From contig JBKQWF010000037.1 in NCBI GenBank assembly GCA_052139695.1, forward strand, positions 1 to 27,799: a stretch of 27,799 nucleotides of DNA. Direction: 5' to 3'. Below are positions 16,197 to 23,752 of the stretch, piece after piece. The DNA is from PLGF01 sp052139695. Lineage in GTDB: Bacteria; Verrucomicrobiota; Verrucomicrobiia; Limisphaerales; Palsa-1400. The notes beneath the pieces are model-generated. The model was not told where the DNA came from. It saw nothing but the letters and a program-made list of their open reading frames with translations, and did no database searches. A program made the position numbers and the translations under genes. Positions within the stretch are counted from its first letter, which is position 1, and the number at the start of each line of letters is the position of its first letter.

Positions 16197-16916
16197 ATGA
16201 GAAACCGGAAATCAATAGACAAGACGAGCGAGGCCTTTACGCTGATTGAGCTGCTGGTCGTCATCGCCATCATTGGCATTTTATCCAGCATGCTCCTGCC
16301 CGCGCTGGCCCGGGCCAAGGAAAGCGCCCGGCAGATCAAATGCACCAATAACATCCGCCAGCTTGGCCTGGCTAATGTCATGTACGCCGGGGACAATAAT
16401 GGGGAATACCCACCCCGCGACGCCATCGAGCGCTGGCCCATGCTCCTGCTCTCCTATTACAACAGCACGAACATCCTTGTCTGCCCCAGCGAAACCAACA
16501 CGCCCGCAACCTATGGAGTCAATACGAACCTCTATCCGGCCGATTGCGCGGCGCGCAGTTATATTATCAATGGCTTCAACGACGGTTACGCCGCCAAGTA
16601 CGGCCCCGATTGGTTAACCAGCACCGCCATGCCTTTTCTTTCCGAAAAGGACGTTCCCCAGGCTTCGCAGACGGTGCTTTTCGGGGAAAAGCTGACTTAT
16701 GCTCCTGATTTCTTTATGGATTACTTTGAACTGGATGACGGTCTGAGGCTGGACCAGGACAAGCATGAACACAGCAATTTCAGCACCAATGCGGGCGGCT
16801 CCATCAATGTCTTTGTCGATGGCAGCGCGCATTTCATGAAAGTCAATCAGGCCTTTATTCCCATTGTGATGTGGGCCACGACGCCGCAATGGAGAAGCAA
16901 TAGCGCCAGCTTTTGA
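16197..16916 (+). CDS. Pseudopilin-like protein with prepilin N-terminal methylation motif
   Basis: 239 residues. A short basic leader (MRNRKSIDKTSEA) is followed by the prepilin peptidase site and hydrophobic helix FTLIELLVVIAIIGILSS. The residue before the cleavage point is Ala rather than the common Gly. After the helix come the usual LLPALARAKESARQIKC and NIRQLGLA, and near the C-terminus GGSINVFVDGSAHFM, the 'H...DG' signature seen in the large pseudopilin families of Verrucomicrobiota and Planctomycetota. The mature protein would be anchored in the inner membrane with its domain outside. Such genes exist in many copies per genome and a specific role is unknown. I start at ATG 16197; a longer frame to 16119 has no matching leader. 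It is 85 bases from glgA and may be separately expressed. Confidence 0.9.
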   Translation: MRNRKSIDKTSEAFTLIELLVVIAIIGILSSMLLPALARAKESARQIKCTNNIRQLGLANVMYAGDNNGEYPPRDAIERWPMLLLSYYNSTNILVCPSETNTPATYGVNTNLYPADCAARSYIINGFNDGYAAKYGPDWLTSTAMPFLSEKDVPQASQTVLFGEKLTYAPDFFMDYFELDDGLRLDQDKHEHSNFSTNAGGSINVFVDGSAHFMKVNQAFIPIVMWATTPQWRSNSASF

Positions 16917-16940
16917 AGAAGGGCCGCTTTTGCCGGCGCG

Positions 16941-17372
16941 TTATTCCCGCGTGCGGAAATCGGTGTAACCAGAGAGATCGCCGACAGAGACCAACATGCG
17001 ATAGGCCGTCCCTGGTTCCAAAGGCTCAGGCCGCGCGTCCGGCAGGGCCGGCTTCATGCCTTTAATGCGCTGTCCGTAAAGAAAGGCCCGCACCGGGGAG
17101 GAATTGCTCTCGGAAACCAGGTTCCAGACCGGCCGCTCCGCGGGATTGAATTTGTCGTCCTCCTCCAGCGGGATGACCTTCAAACTAGTCAACTGAAAAT
17201 CGCCATTGAGCGTAAAAAAGAGAACAGGCTCACCCGAGCCGCCGCGGTTATTGGGCCGCCAGGAGGCGTTGATGGCGATCTGCCGTTTGACAAACCAGCC
17301 GGTGAAATAGCGGGCGTAAATGCCAGCCGCCAGGAGAAGCGCGCACAACCAGATTATTTCTCTTTTTCGCAT
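16941..17372 (-). CDS. Small membrane-anchored protein, conserved hypothetical
   Basis: 143 residues from ATG 17372; a GTG at 17396 would add eight residues. One N-terminal helix (IIWLCALLLAAGIYARYF, residues about 4-21) is followed by a predicted extracytoplasmic domain of about 120 residues. It contains LKVIPLEEDD, PVWNLVSESNSSPVRAFLYGQRIKGM and PEPLEPGTAYRMLVSVG, the latter resembling a fibronectin/Ig-like beta strand order. I recall similar short proteins with a 'W.L.S.SNS.PV..F.YG..I.GM.P' motif in Verrucomicrobiota, but I know no function. It converges on the pseudopilin gene with 24 bases between their ends. No neighbour suggests a role. Confidence 0.72.
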   Translation of the reverse strand: MRKREIIWLCALLLAAGIYARYFTGWFVKRQIAINASWRPNNRGGSGEPVLFFTLNGDFQLTSLKVIPLEEDDKFNPAERPVWNLVSESNSSPVRAFLYGQRIKGMKPALPDARPEPLEPGTAYRMLVSVGDLSGYTDFRTRE

Positions 17373-17552
17373 AGCTCTGCCAGTTAGAAATGACACAATC
17401 GGGATGCTGGTTATTCGATTTTGTTTTTGGCCGGAAAACCTGCGCCCAGGACAACAATAGTTTTCATCCTGCGCGTCCCGGCGCCAACTGCCGGCCGCAG
17501 GCGCTCGATCCGTATTTTAACCGAAACAGCCAGGCAAAGGCATAATGACCCG

Positions 17553-17613
17553 AATCTGCTCGTCAATTTCAACTTTCCGACCCTCAAACAAGGAGTCAAA
17601 CGCGTGGCGTGCG
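17553..17613 (+). pseudogene. C-terminal remnant resembling a GxxExxY family protein
   Basis: The plus-strand translation gives NLLVNFNFPTLKQGVKRVA, which matches my memory of the conserved end of GxxExxY proteins (pattern 'GLLINFN...LK.GI.R'). The diagnostic upstream parts, including the GxxExxY motif, are absent: the preceding 150 bases do not read as that family. The frame continues past the family's normal end into the CT-rich repeat. It is best read as a decayed fragment. Confidence 0.45.
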
Positions 17614-17659
17614 GCGACCTGTTCAAGGATGAAATGGGCTGGCGGAGTTCCGCCTTTCG

Positions 17660-17710
17660 CTCATCAGTCTTCTCAGTGTCTCTGTGCCTCTGTGGTTTCA
17701 ATCCTAAATC
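17660..17710. repeat. Dispersed 'cacagag / gacactgag' type sequence
   Basis: The plus strand reads tcagtgtctctgtgcctctg around 17674-17693; the minus strand would encode the HRDTEK-type peptide that recurs as spurious ORFs next to repeats in many bacterial genomes. It sits directly after the GxxExxY-like remnant. Dispersal in this genome cannot be tested from one window. Confidence 0.4.
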
Positions 17711-17915
17711 CGAGAGATAATTCGACGAGGTTTTGGGCGCAAGAATCTAAAAACTCCCCGCCAACAAAGACCTTTGGCCGCAAAATTTATGGGCCGTCAC
17801 GGTCGCCGCGCGCATCGCCGACGCCAAGCAGCCCCGAGATGGGCTGGACGGATCGCGCCAATCCTCGTCAAATGTTCGCGCCGCCCCGAGACAAATTGTA
17901 TAGCGGTGGCAAGAT

Positions 17916-17957
17916 GCGGTCGGCGAGACGCCGACCGCCGCGACCGGGACGGTCGCG
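17916..17957. repeat. Two adjacent GC-rich hairpins
   Basis: GCGGTCGGCG (17916-17925) pairs perfectly with CGCCGACCGC (17929-17938) over a three-base loop. Directly after, CGCGACC (17939-17945) pairs with GGTCGCG (17951-17957) over five bases. The tandem layout recalls the double hairpin at 5005-5077. No T-run follows. Confidence 0.65.
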
Positions 17958-18007
17958 CTCCCCGGACCATGAGATTTGTCGCGAGGATTCGGCTTGCGTC
18001 TAAGTTC

Positions 18008-18035
18008 TTGCGTCGGCAGGCCCGCTTCTTATACT
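18008..18035 (+). promoter_or_regulatory. Possible glgC promoter
   Basis: TATACT (18030-18035) is a good -10. A weak -35, TTGCGT (18008-18013), lies 16 bases before it. The start point would be near 18042, leaving a leader of about 15 bases that includes the AAGGGA ribosome site of glgC. Confidence 0.45.
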
Positions 18036-18056
18036 CTGCCGAGAAAGGGAAAAATC

Positions 18057-19364
18057 ATGCCGCAAAAGACACGCATGTCAGTCAACTCGAGCAACGTGCT
18101 CTCCGTCATCATGGGTGGCGGGCAAGGGCAGAGGCTTTTTCCGCTGACTCGAGACCGGAGCAAACCGGCCGTGCCTCTGGCGGGCAAGTACCGGTTGGTG
18201 GATATTCCCATTTCCAACTGCATCAATTCCGGCTTGAGGCGGATTTATTTGCTGACCCAGTTCAATTCCGCCTCGCTCCATCGCCACATTTCGCAGTCTT
18301 ATAAGTTTGACCAGTTTTCCGGCGGCTTCGTCGAAATCCTCGCCGCCGAGCAAACGTTGTCGGACACCTCATGGTATCAAGGCACGGCCGATGCGGTGCG
18401 CAAGAACCTCGTCCATTTCCTCAATCACGATTTTGAGCATCTCCTCATCCTGAGCGGCGACCAGCTTTACCGGATGGATTTCCGCCATATCATTGCCGAT
18501 CACGCGGAAAGTGGCGCGGATGTCACGGTCTCGACCATTCCGGTGCCGCGCAGCCAGGCGGCGGGCTTCGGCATCATGCAAATCAATCCCGAGCAGCGCA
18601 TCACCCGCTTTGTGGAAAAGCCCAAGGACCCGGCGGTGCTGGATTCCTTGCGGGTGGACAGCGCGACGCAAGCGCATCTGGGCCTCGACGGCAAAGAGGA
18701 CCAGCTCCTGGCCTCCATGGGGATTTACCTCTTTAAACGCGAGGTCATTCTGAAATTGCTGGACAATACGCTGACCGACTTTGGCAACCACGTCATTCCC
18801 AACGCCATCGAGTCGCACAAGGTCCACGCTTACGTTTTTCAGGGCTATTGGGAGGACGTGGGGACGATCCGGTCCTATTTTGAGGCGAACCTCGATCTGG
18901 TGGCGGAGCTGCCGCGATTTAATTTCTTTGACATGGGCGCGCCGGTCTTCACCCGGCCGAGGTTTTTGCCCGGCTCCAAGATCAATGCGGCGCAAATTGA
19001 TCACGGGGTCGTTTCCGACGGCTGCATTCTGAATCATTGCAATGTGCAGAACAGCATTGTCGGAATTCGCAGCATCATCCATCAAGGCTGCACCCTGGTG
19101 CGGACCATTCTGCTGGGGTGCGATTATTACGAATCGGAAGTCTCCATTCGCCAGCACGAGAGCCGGGGGCTGCCGCGCATCGGCATTGGACCGAATACGC
19201 ACATCGAAAACGCCATCATCGACAAGAACGCGCGCATCGGGGCTGATTGCAGAATTTCTCCCGCGGGCAAACCGGACAAAGTGGATCATCCGCTGTACTA
19301 CATCCGCGACAACATCGTCATCGTTCCCAAGAACGCCATCCTACCGCGGGGGACGATCATCTAA
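18057..19364 (+). CDS. glgC: Glucose-1-phosphate adenylyltransferase (ADP-glucose pyrophosphorylase)
   Basis: 435 residues. It makes ADP-glucose from ATP and glucose-1-P, the committed step of glycogen synthesis. The nucleotidyltransferase domain shows GGGQGQRLFPLTRDRSKPAVP (from about 20), YRLVDIPISNCINSG, WYQGTADAVRKN, and the sugar-phosphate site GFGIMQ with FVEKP. A left-handed beta-helix C-terminal domain follows (GCILNHCNVQNSIVGIRS and so on). Several segments, such as VPLAGKYRLVDIPISN and IGIGPNTHIENAIIDKNARIG, look closer to plant/cyanobacterial enzymes than to the E. coli type. Start is ATG 18057 with AAGGGA eight bases before it; the frame is open to 17976 without a better site. The gene feeds GlgA (14648-16111). 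Confidence 0.96.
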   Translation: MPQKTRMSVNSSNVLSVIMGGGQGQRLFPLTRDRSKPAVPLAGKYRLVDIPISNCINSGLRRIYLLTQFNSASLHRHISQSYKFDQFSGGFVEILAAEQTLSDTSWYQGTADAVRKNLVHFLNHDFEHLLILSGDQLYRMDFRHIIADHAESGADVTVSTIPVPRSQAAGFGIMQINPEQRITRFVEKPKDPAVLDSLRVDSATQAHLGLDGKEDQLLASMGIYLFKREVILKLLDNTLTDFGNHVIPNAIESHKVHAYVFQGYWEDVGTIRSYFEANLDLVAELPRFNFFDMGAPVFTRPRFLPGSKINAAQIDHGVVSDGCILNHCNVQNSIVGIRSIIHQGCTLVRTILLGCDYYESEVSIRQHESRGLPRIGIGPNTHIENAIIDKNARIGADCRISPAGKPDKVDHPLYYIRDNIVIVPKNAILPRGTII

Positions 19365-19402
19365 GGAGGCGGGCCGGCTTGAACCGGGATGGAGAATTGC
19401 AA

Positions 19403-19432
19403 ATTGAGAATTTTAGATTTCCAATTTTCAAT
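19403..19432. terminator. Weak A+T hairpin between convergent glgC and icd
   Basis: ATTGAGAATT (19403-19412) can pair with AATTTTCAAT (19423-19432) with one G-T wobble and a ten-base loop. It lies in the 154-base convergent gap and could act in both directions, but the stem is A+T-rich and weak, so this is tentative. Confidence 0.25.
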
Positions 19433-19518
19433 CCCAGCGCGGCAGGCCTCTCAGCCAAGCGACGTTCCGCGTTCGCGGCGAAACTTGACGTGATCCTTGG
19501 CGCCGCCCCTTGTGCGTT

Positions 19519-20835
19519 TCACATCCGCGAGATGATGTTGTCCCCGAACTCGGAGCACTTGATCTCGGTGGCGCCGGGCATGAGGCGGGCAAAATCATAG
19601 GTCACACGCTTGGAAGCGATGGCGCCGTTGAGCCCCTTGAGAATCAGGTCCGCGGCCTCAACCCAGCCGAGGTGCCGGAACATCATTTCACCGCTTAAGA
19701 CCACGCTGCCCGGATTGACCCGGTCCAGGTTGGCGTATTTGGGAGCGGTGCCGTGGGTCGCCTCAAAAATGGCGTGCCCCGTGATAGAATTAATATTTCC
19801 GCCCGGAGCGATCCCGATGCCGCCGACTTGGGCGGCCAGCGCGTCGCTCAAGTAATCGCCGTTCAGGTTCAGGGTCGCGATCACGTCGAAGTCTTCCGGA
19901 CGCGTCAACACCTGCTGCAAGGTGATGTCGGCAATGGAATCTTTAATCACCAAACCGGCGCCCGGTTTGCCTTCGGGAATCTTGCACCACGGGCCGCCGT
20001 CGATTTCCACCGCGCCAAAAAACTCCTTCGCCACTTGATAGCCCCAATCACGAAAGGCGCCTTCAGTGAATTTCATGATATTCCCCTTATGCACCAGGGT
20101 CACGCTGCGGCGCTTGAACTTGATGGCATAGCTGATGGCGCTGTGAATCAACCGCACCGAACCGCTGTAGCTCACCGGTTTGATGCCGATGCCCACCCGC
20201 ACATCCGCGGGAAATCCTTTGGCCCCGACGGCCGCCCAGAATTCTTCGGCCTTGGCCACGGTGCCAAAACGGACCTTGCTAAAACTTTTGGGAAACTCCG
20301 CTGCCAGGAAGTCGAGCATCTTCTGCGCCTCGGGCGAACCCGCCGGATATTCGATGCCGGCATAGATGTCCTCCGTATTCTCACGGAAAATGACCATATC
20401 GACCTTCTCCGGACGTTTGACCGGCGAAGGCACCCCCTGGAAATACTGCACCGGGCGCAGGCAAACGTAGAGATCCAGTTGCTGGCGGAGTTCGACGTTG
20501 AGGGAGCGAATGCCGCCGCCCACTGGCGTGGTCAGCGGTCCCTTGATGCCGACGAGGAATTCCCTGAAAGCGGCAATGGTGTCTTCCGGCAGCCAGGTGT
20601 TGAATTTTTTGAACGCCGTTTCGCCGGCAAACACCTCGAACCAGGAAACCTTGCGTTTGCCGCCGTACGCTTTCTCCACGGCGGCGTCAAAGACCCGTTC
20701 GCTGGCCGCCCAAATATCGGGCCCGGTGCCGTCGCCGCGGATGAAAGGAATAATCGGTTGGTCGGGAACGTTGAGCTTGCCTTGGGCAATGCTAATTTTG
20801 GTCCCGGCGGTCGGTCGAATGTCTTTGTAGGCCAT
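19519..20835 (-). CDS. icd: NADP-dependent isocitrate dehydrogenase
   Basis: 438 residues, very close in layout to the homodimeric E. coli-type enzyme; oxidative decarboxylation of isocitrate to 2-oxoglutarate in the TCA cycle. Substrate-site features are present: IRGDGTGPDIW near 32, the phosphorylatable-serine segment GGGIRSLNVELRQ (near 107-119), and FRENTEDIYAGIEY. The C-terminal coenzyme site has HGTAPKYANLDRVNPGS and TYDFARL, where the Lys-Tyr pair and the later Tyr/Arg are the known NADP determinants. Start is ATG 20835. It is the third gene of a gltA-ferredoxin-icd series, 46 bases after the ferredoxin. Confidence 0.97.
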   Translation of the reverse strand: MAYKDIRPTAGTKISIAQGKLNVPDQPIIPFIRGDGTGPDIWAASERVFDAAVEKAYGGKRKVSWFEVFAGETAFKKFNTWLPEDTIAAFREFLVGIKGPLTTPVGGGIRSLNVELRQQLDLYVCLRPVQYFQGVPSPVKRPEKVDMVIFRENTEDIYAGIEYPAGSPEAQKMLDFLAAEFPKSFSKVRFGTVAKAEEFWAAVGAKGFPADVRVGIGIKPVSYSGSVRLIHSAISYAIKFKRRSVTLVHKGNIMKFTEGAFRDWGYQVAKEFFGAVEIDGGPWCKIPEGKPGAGLVIKDSIADITLQQVLTRPEDFDVIATLNLNGDYLSDALAAQVGGIGIAPGGNINSITGHAIFEATHGTAPKYANLDRVNPGSVVLSGEMMFRHLGWVEAADLILKGLNGAIASKRVTYDFARLMPGATEIKCSEFGDNIISRM

Positions 20836-20881
20836 AGGGCAGGGTCAAAGGGTGGCGCGTTGCTCGGATGGCGGCAAAGAA

Positions 20882-21112
20882 TCAGCCCTGGTCGCCGATG
20901 GCTTCGACGGGGCAGCCTTCCATCGCTTCTTTGCACTGGGCTTCTTCCTCCGGTGTGCCGGGCTGTTTGAAGACGTAGGAATAGCCGCCGTCTTCGTTCC
21001 GGGTGAAATTGGCGGGGGCGGTTTCGCGGCACAGATCGCAGTCGATGCATTGATTGTCCACGAAATATTTGCCGGGAACGTTGTCTGGGTATTTGTTTGC
21101 GATGTCAGCCAT
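20882..21112 (-). CDS. Small [4Fe-4S] ferredoxin
   Basis: 76 residues from ATG 21112 (MADIANKYPDNVPGK); a GTG at 21148 would give 88, but the family N-terminus fits the ATG. Ligands are C22, C25 and C28 in CIDCDLC and C67 in GCPVEAIG, giving one cluster. C60 is an extra cysteine. In a two-cluster ferredoxin the first motif would end in CP; here it reads CRETAP, so the second cluster is lost. It is a cytoplasmic one-electron carrier. Its position between citrate synthase and isocitrate dehydrogenase suggests use by a 2-oxoglutarate or pyruvate:ferredoxin oxidoreductase, but neither is in the window (inference). Confidence 0.92.
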   Translation of the reverse strand: MADIANKYPDNVPGKYFVDNQCIDCDLCRETAPANFTRNEDGGYSYVFKQPGTPEEEAQCKEAMEGCPVEAIGDQG

Positions 21113-21192
21113 AAATTTTTTGTTGGCGAAAATGATAGTTATGACCACTGGACATGCAAGCGATTATTCAACCGCTTGGGCCCGGCAGCGGA

Positions 21193-22494
21193 CTAAGAGC
21201 GATAGGAGACCCTATGCTCCGGTAAAACATAATGCGTCATGGACGGGCCAACGTAGATTTGGCGGGGGCGGCAAATCCGCTTCCGATGATTGTCGAGAAT
21301 TTCTTTGAAATTCGCGATCCAGCCCGGCATGCGCCCAATGGCAAACATGACCGTAAACATTTCCGTGGGGATGCCGATGGCCCGCATCATAATGCCGCTG
21401 TAAAAGTCCACGTTCGGATACAGCTTGCGCTCGACGAAATACGGATCGTGCAGCGCCGCCTCTTCCAGCTTCCGCGCGATGTCCAGCAGCGGGTCCTCCC
21501 GATTCAGAGTATGCAGCAGCGAATCCGACGCCTCCTTGATGATCTTGGCGCGCGGATCGTAGTTTTTGTAAACCCGGTGCCCGAATCCCATTAAGCGTTT
21601 GCCGCTATTCTTGTCCTTGGCGGCGGTGATGAATTTTCGCCCATCGTCGCCTGAGCGGTGAATTTCCTCCAGCATGGTGATGACGGCCTGGTTGGCGCCG
21701 CCGTGCAGCGGCCCCCAGAGGGCGCAAACGCCCGCCGCGGCGCTGGCAAAAAGATTGGCCTCGCTTGAAGCCACCATGCGCACGGTCGAAGTGGAGCAGT
21801 TTTGCTCGTGATCCGCGTGCAGAAGAAAAATCAAGTCCAGCGCCCTGATCACCTCCGGCTGCAACTCATAACTTTCGTAAAAGTCCGAAAACATCATGTA
21901 GAGGAAATTGGCCGTGTACTTGTAGCTCGGCTTCGGGTAAATGAAGGGCAAGCCACGAGATTTTCGATAGGAAAAGGCCGCGATCGTCCGCACTTGCGAG
22001 AGCAAACGCGCGGCCTGTCCATCGAAACGCTCCGGATCCAGCGGGCCCATCAGGCCGGGATAAAAACAACTGCTGGCGTTGATCATGGCCGAGAGCATGG
22101 CCATGGGATGAGAGGAGGGGGGGAAACCCTCGAAGTGATACTTCATCCCCTCGTGCAGGTTTTCATTCTCTGTCAATAAGTCGGAGAATCGCGCCATTTG
22201 CGGCCCGCTGGGCAGGGCCCCATAAATCAACAAATAGGCCGTCTCGACAAAGGTGGATTTGACCGCCAGCTCTTCGATGGGTATGCCGCGATACCGCAGG
22301 ATGCCCTTCTCTCCGTCAATAAAAGTTATGGCGCTACTGCACGCCCCGGTATTGGCGTAGCCATCGTCGAGGGTGATAAAGCCGGTCGTGTCCCGCAAAA
22401 TCGAGATGTCCACCGCTTGCTCCCCTTCACTCCCGGTGACAGTCGGCAGCTCATATACTTTGCCGTTTAAATGCAATTCCGCTTTTTGATTCAT
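21193..22494 (-). CDS. gltA: Citrate synthase (type II, long form)
   Basis: 433 residues from ATG 22494, matching the E. coli-type enzyme (N-terminal MNQKAELHLNGKVYELP aligns with its beta-structured NADH-regulated domain). It condenses oxaloacetate and acetyl-CoA. Catalytic regions: LHADHEQNCSTSTVR (first His region), GPLHGGANQAVITML (second His), FGHRVYKNYDPRA, and the Asp near the C-terminus in KLYPNVDFYSGIMM. Alternative upstream starts exist at 22509 and 22530; GGAGGGG lies 12 bases before 22509, so the true N-terminus may be five residues longer. It heads the gltA-ferredoxin-icd group, with 80 bases to the ferredoxin ATG. Confidence 0.95.
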   Translation of the reverse strand: MNQKAELHLNGKVYELPTVTGSEGEQAVDISILRDTTGFITLDDGYANTGACSSAITFIDGEKGILRYRGIPIEELAVKSTFVETAYLLIYGALPSGPQMARFSDLLTENENLHEGMKYHFEGFPPSSHPMAMLSAMINASSCFYPGLMGPLDPERFDGQAARLLSQVRTIAAFSYRKSRGLPFIYPKPSYKYTANFLYMMFSDFYESYELQPEVIRALDLIFLLHADHEQNCSTSTVRMVASSEANLFASAAAGVCALWGPLHGGANQAVITMLEEIHRSGDDGRKFITAAKDKNSGKRLMGFGHRVYKNYDPRAKIIKEASDSLLHTLNREDPLLDIARKLEEAALHDPYFVERKLYPNVDFYSGIMMRAIGIPTEMFTVMFAIGRMPGWIANFKEILDNHRKRICRPRQIYVGPSMTHYVLPEHRVSYRS

Positions 22495-22587
22495 ACGCGC
22501 TTGGTCCATTATACAAGGCAACCCCTCCATTACCACACATTTCCCCCGCAATTTTATGCTATAATGGTCCCTCGCGACGGGAGAGCG

Positions 22588-22628
22588 GAGCGCCGCGACG
22601 CCCTGTTATGATGGGGATCGCGGCGCTC
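22588..22628. repeat. GC-rich inverted repeat between gltA and the upstream gene
   Basis: GAGCGCCGCGA (22588-22598) and TCGCGGCGCTC (22618-22628) are perfect 11-base arms around a 19-base loop. On the minus strand it follows the outer-membrane protein gene (stop at 22724). No U-run is present, so a dispersed palindrome is as likely as a terminator. Confidence 0.6.
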
Positions 22629-22723
22629 TCCCCTCCCGAAAACTCCCGTTGGCATGTCGAATCATTTACTCGCGGACAGGGAGCGCGTAACGCTGTCTCG
22701 GGGCTGCCTTGGGCTCGGATGGC

Positions 22724-23734
22724 TCAGAAATGCCACTCCACTCCCAGCTCGTAAAAGACGGTTTGGCCGAAATCCAGTTGGGCGGACCGGCCGCCAACGT
22801 TTTGTTGAAAGCTATCAAGGTATTGAAATTGCGCGCCCGTGAAAAGCGAGACCGGGCGGCTGATGCGGTAGGCGAAGCCCAGCTCAGCGTAAGCGCCTGG
22901 GACAAAGCCCGTCCGATTGTCGCTTCCCGAGACCGCGACGGGTGTGACGTCGTTAAACGTGAAGTGGCTGGACACCACCCCCAAGGCCAATCCTCCCCCG
23001 GCTTGCAGGGAGAATCGTTTGCCCAGGGGAATGTTGAAAGCAGGCCCCAGCCTCAAGTCATAGAGTCCCGCATTGATGTCGTGGTTGCCGGTGACCGCCG
23101 CGCCGTCGGGGACGATGGAGGTGCCGCGCGAGGTTGGCTGGCTGCCGATCACCGGTCCCGGACCGCTGGCGCTGCCTGAATACGACGCCTGGGGAGGGAC
23201 AATTCCGTTCAATGGATACGCGTCCGTGATCGTTTCCAGGTTGCCGCCCAAAGGGTTTTGGTCGCGCACTTCCACATGGGTATAGCCGAACGCAATCTTG
23301 ATCCCCCATTGGCCCCATTTGTAGTGGCCGATGTCGCGAATATAGTTGAAGTCGATTCCCAAATTGGGATCGTCGGTCGAATTGCCGTTGGCCCCTCCGC
23401 TGCCGGTGGCATGGAGGAGAAGATTGTCGCCGCTGATTTGGGACGCATTATGATAGCCCCAATTCCACGTCGATCCTCCCTGATTGCCGCTGCTGTCCAC
23501 GTTGACAAAGCCGTCATTGTATTGATGATTGACAGATGGGCCCGCGCCAGGACCGGGCGGAAAGGCCACGCTGGCCGGTTCCGCGAATTTGGCGCGAAAA
23601 TTAAAGCCCGCGCGCAAATTTAAGCCGAAATGGTTCCAATCCGTGTCGGTGTCGTCCTGGGCGCGGAGCGAAAGCGGGGCCACGACCAGCGCGGAGAGGG
23701 CGGTCAAACGCATCAGAGAAATGGTGGATTGCAT
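22724..23734 (-). CDS. Outer-membrane beta-barrel protein
   Basis: 336 residues. A signal peptide (about 1-25, MQSTISLMRLTALSALVV, cut after SLRA) is followed by an acidic start (QDDTDTD) and alternating-hydrophobicity strands such as FGLNLRAGFNFRAKF, WGIKIAFGYTHVEVRD, LGPAFNIPLGKRFSLQAGGGLALGVV and GAYAELGFAYRISRPVSLFTGAQF. The last residues are YELGVEWHF, with the terminal Phe expected by the BAM machinery. Long Gly/Ser/Asn-rich stretches (about 60-130 and 185-210) would be external loops. Size suggests a barrel of 10-14 strands, with no recognisable porin subfamily. It lies 18 bases after the surface repeat protein and is probably cotranscribed with it. Confidence 0.85.
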   Translation of the reverse strand: MQSTISLMRLTALSALVVAPLSLRAQDDTDTDWNHFGLNLRAGFNFRAKFAEPASVAFPPGPGAGPSVNHQYNDGFVNVDSSGNQGGSTWNWGYHNASQISGDNLLLHATGSGGANGNSTDDPNLGIDFNYIRDIGHYKWGQWGIKIAFGYTHVEVRDQNPLGGNLETITDAYPLNGIVPPQASYSGSASGPGPVIGSQPTSRGTSIVPDGAAVTGNHDINAGLYDLRLGPAFNIPLGKRFSLQAGGGLALGVVSSHFTFNDVTPVAVSGSDNRTGFVPGAYAELGFAYRISRPVSLFTGAQFQYLDSFQQNVGGRSAQLDFGQTVFYELGVEWHF

Positions 23735-23752
23735 GGTTAGCCTTTGGTGTCG

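Larger units (their letters stand above)
17373..18007. other. Gene-poor region with a gene remnant and repeats
   Basis: About 630 bases without an intact gene. It holds a short GxxExxY-like remnant (17553-17613), a low-complexity segment rich in alternating CT/GT words (17660-17702) and a hairpin cluster (17916-17957). The several open frames here are arginine- and serine-rich and show no starts or ribosome sites that I would trust. I see no tRNA or other structured RNA. Confidence 0.6.

Noticed and set aside
17397..18007. tRNA or small RNA gene in the gene-poor region
   Set aside because: No cloverleaf arms, T-loop consensus or CCA end found by eye.
19753..20970. Plus-strand ORF of 405 codons opposite icd
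   Set aside because: Shadow of icd, which is conserved over its full length.
22588..22628. Rho-independent terminator for the outer-membrane protein gene
   Set aside because: Strong stem but long loop and no U-tract on the minus strand; kept only as an inverted repeat.
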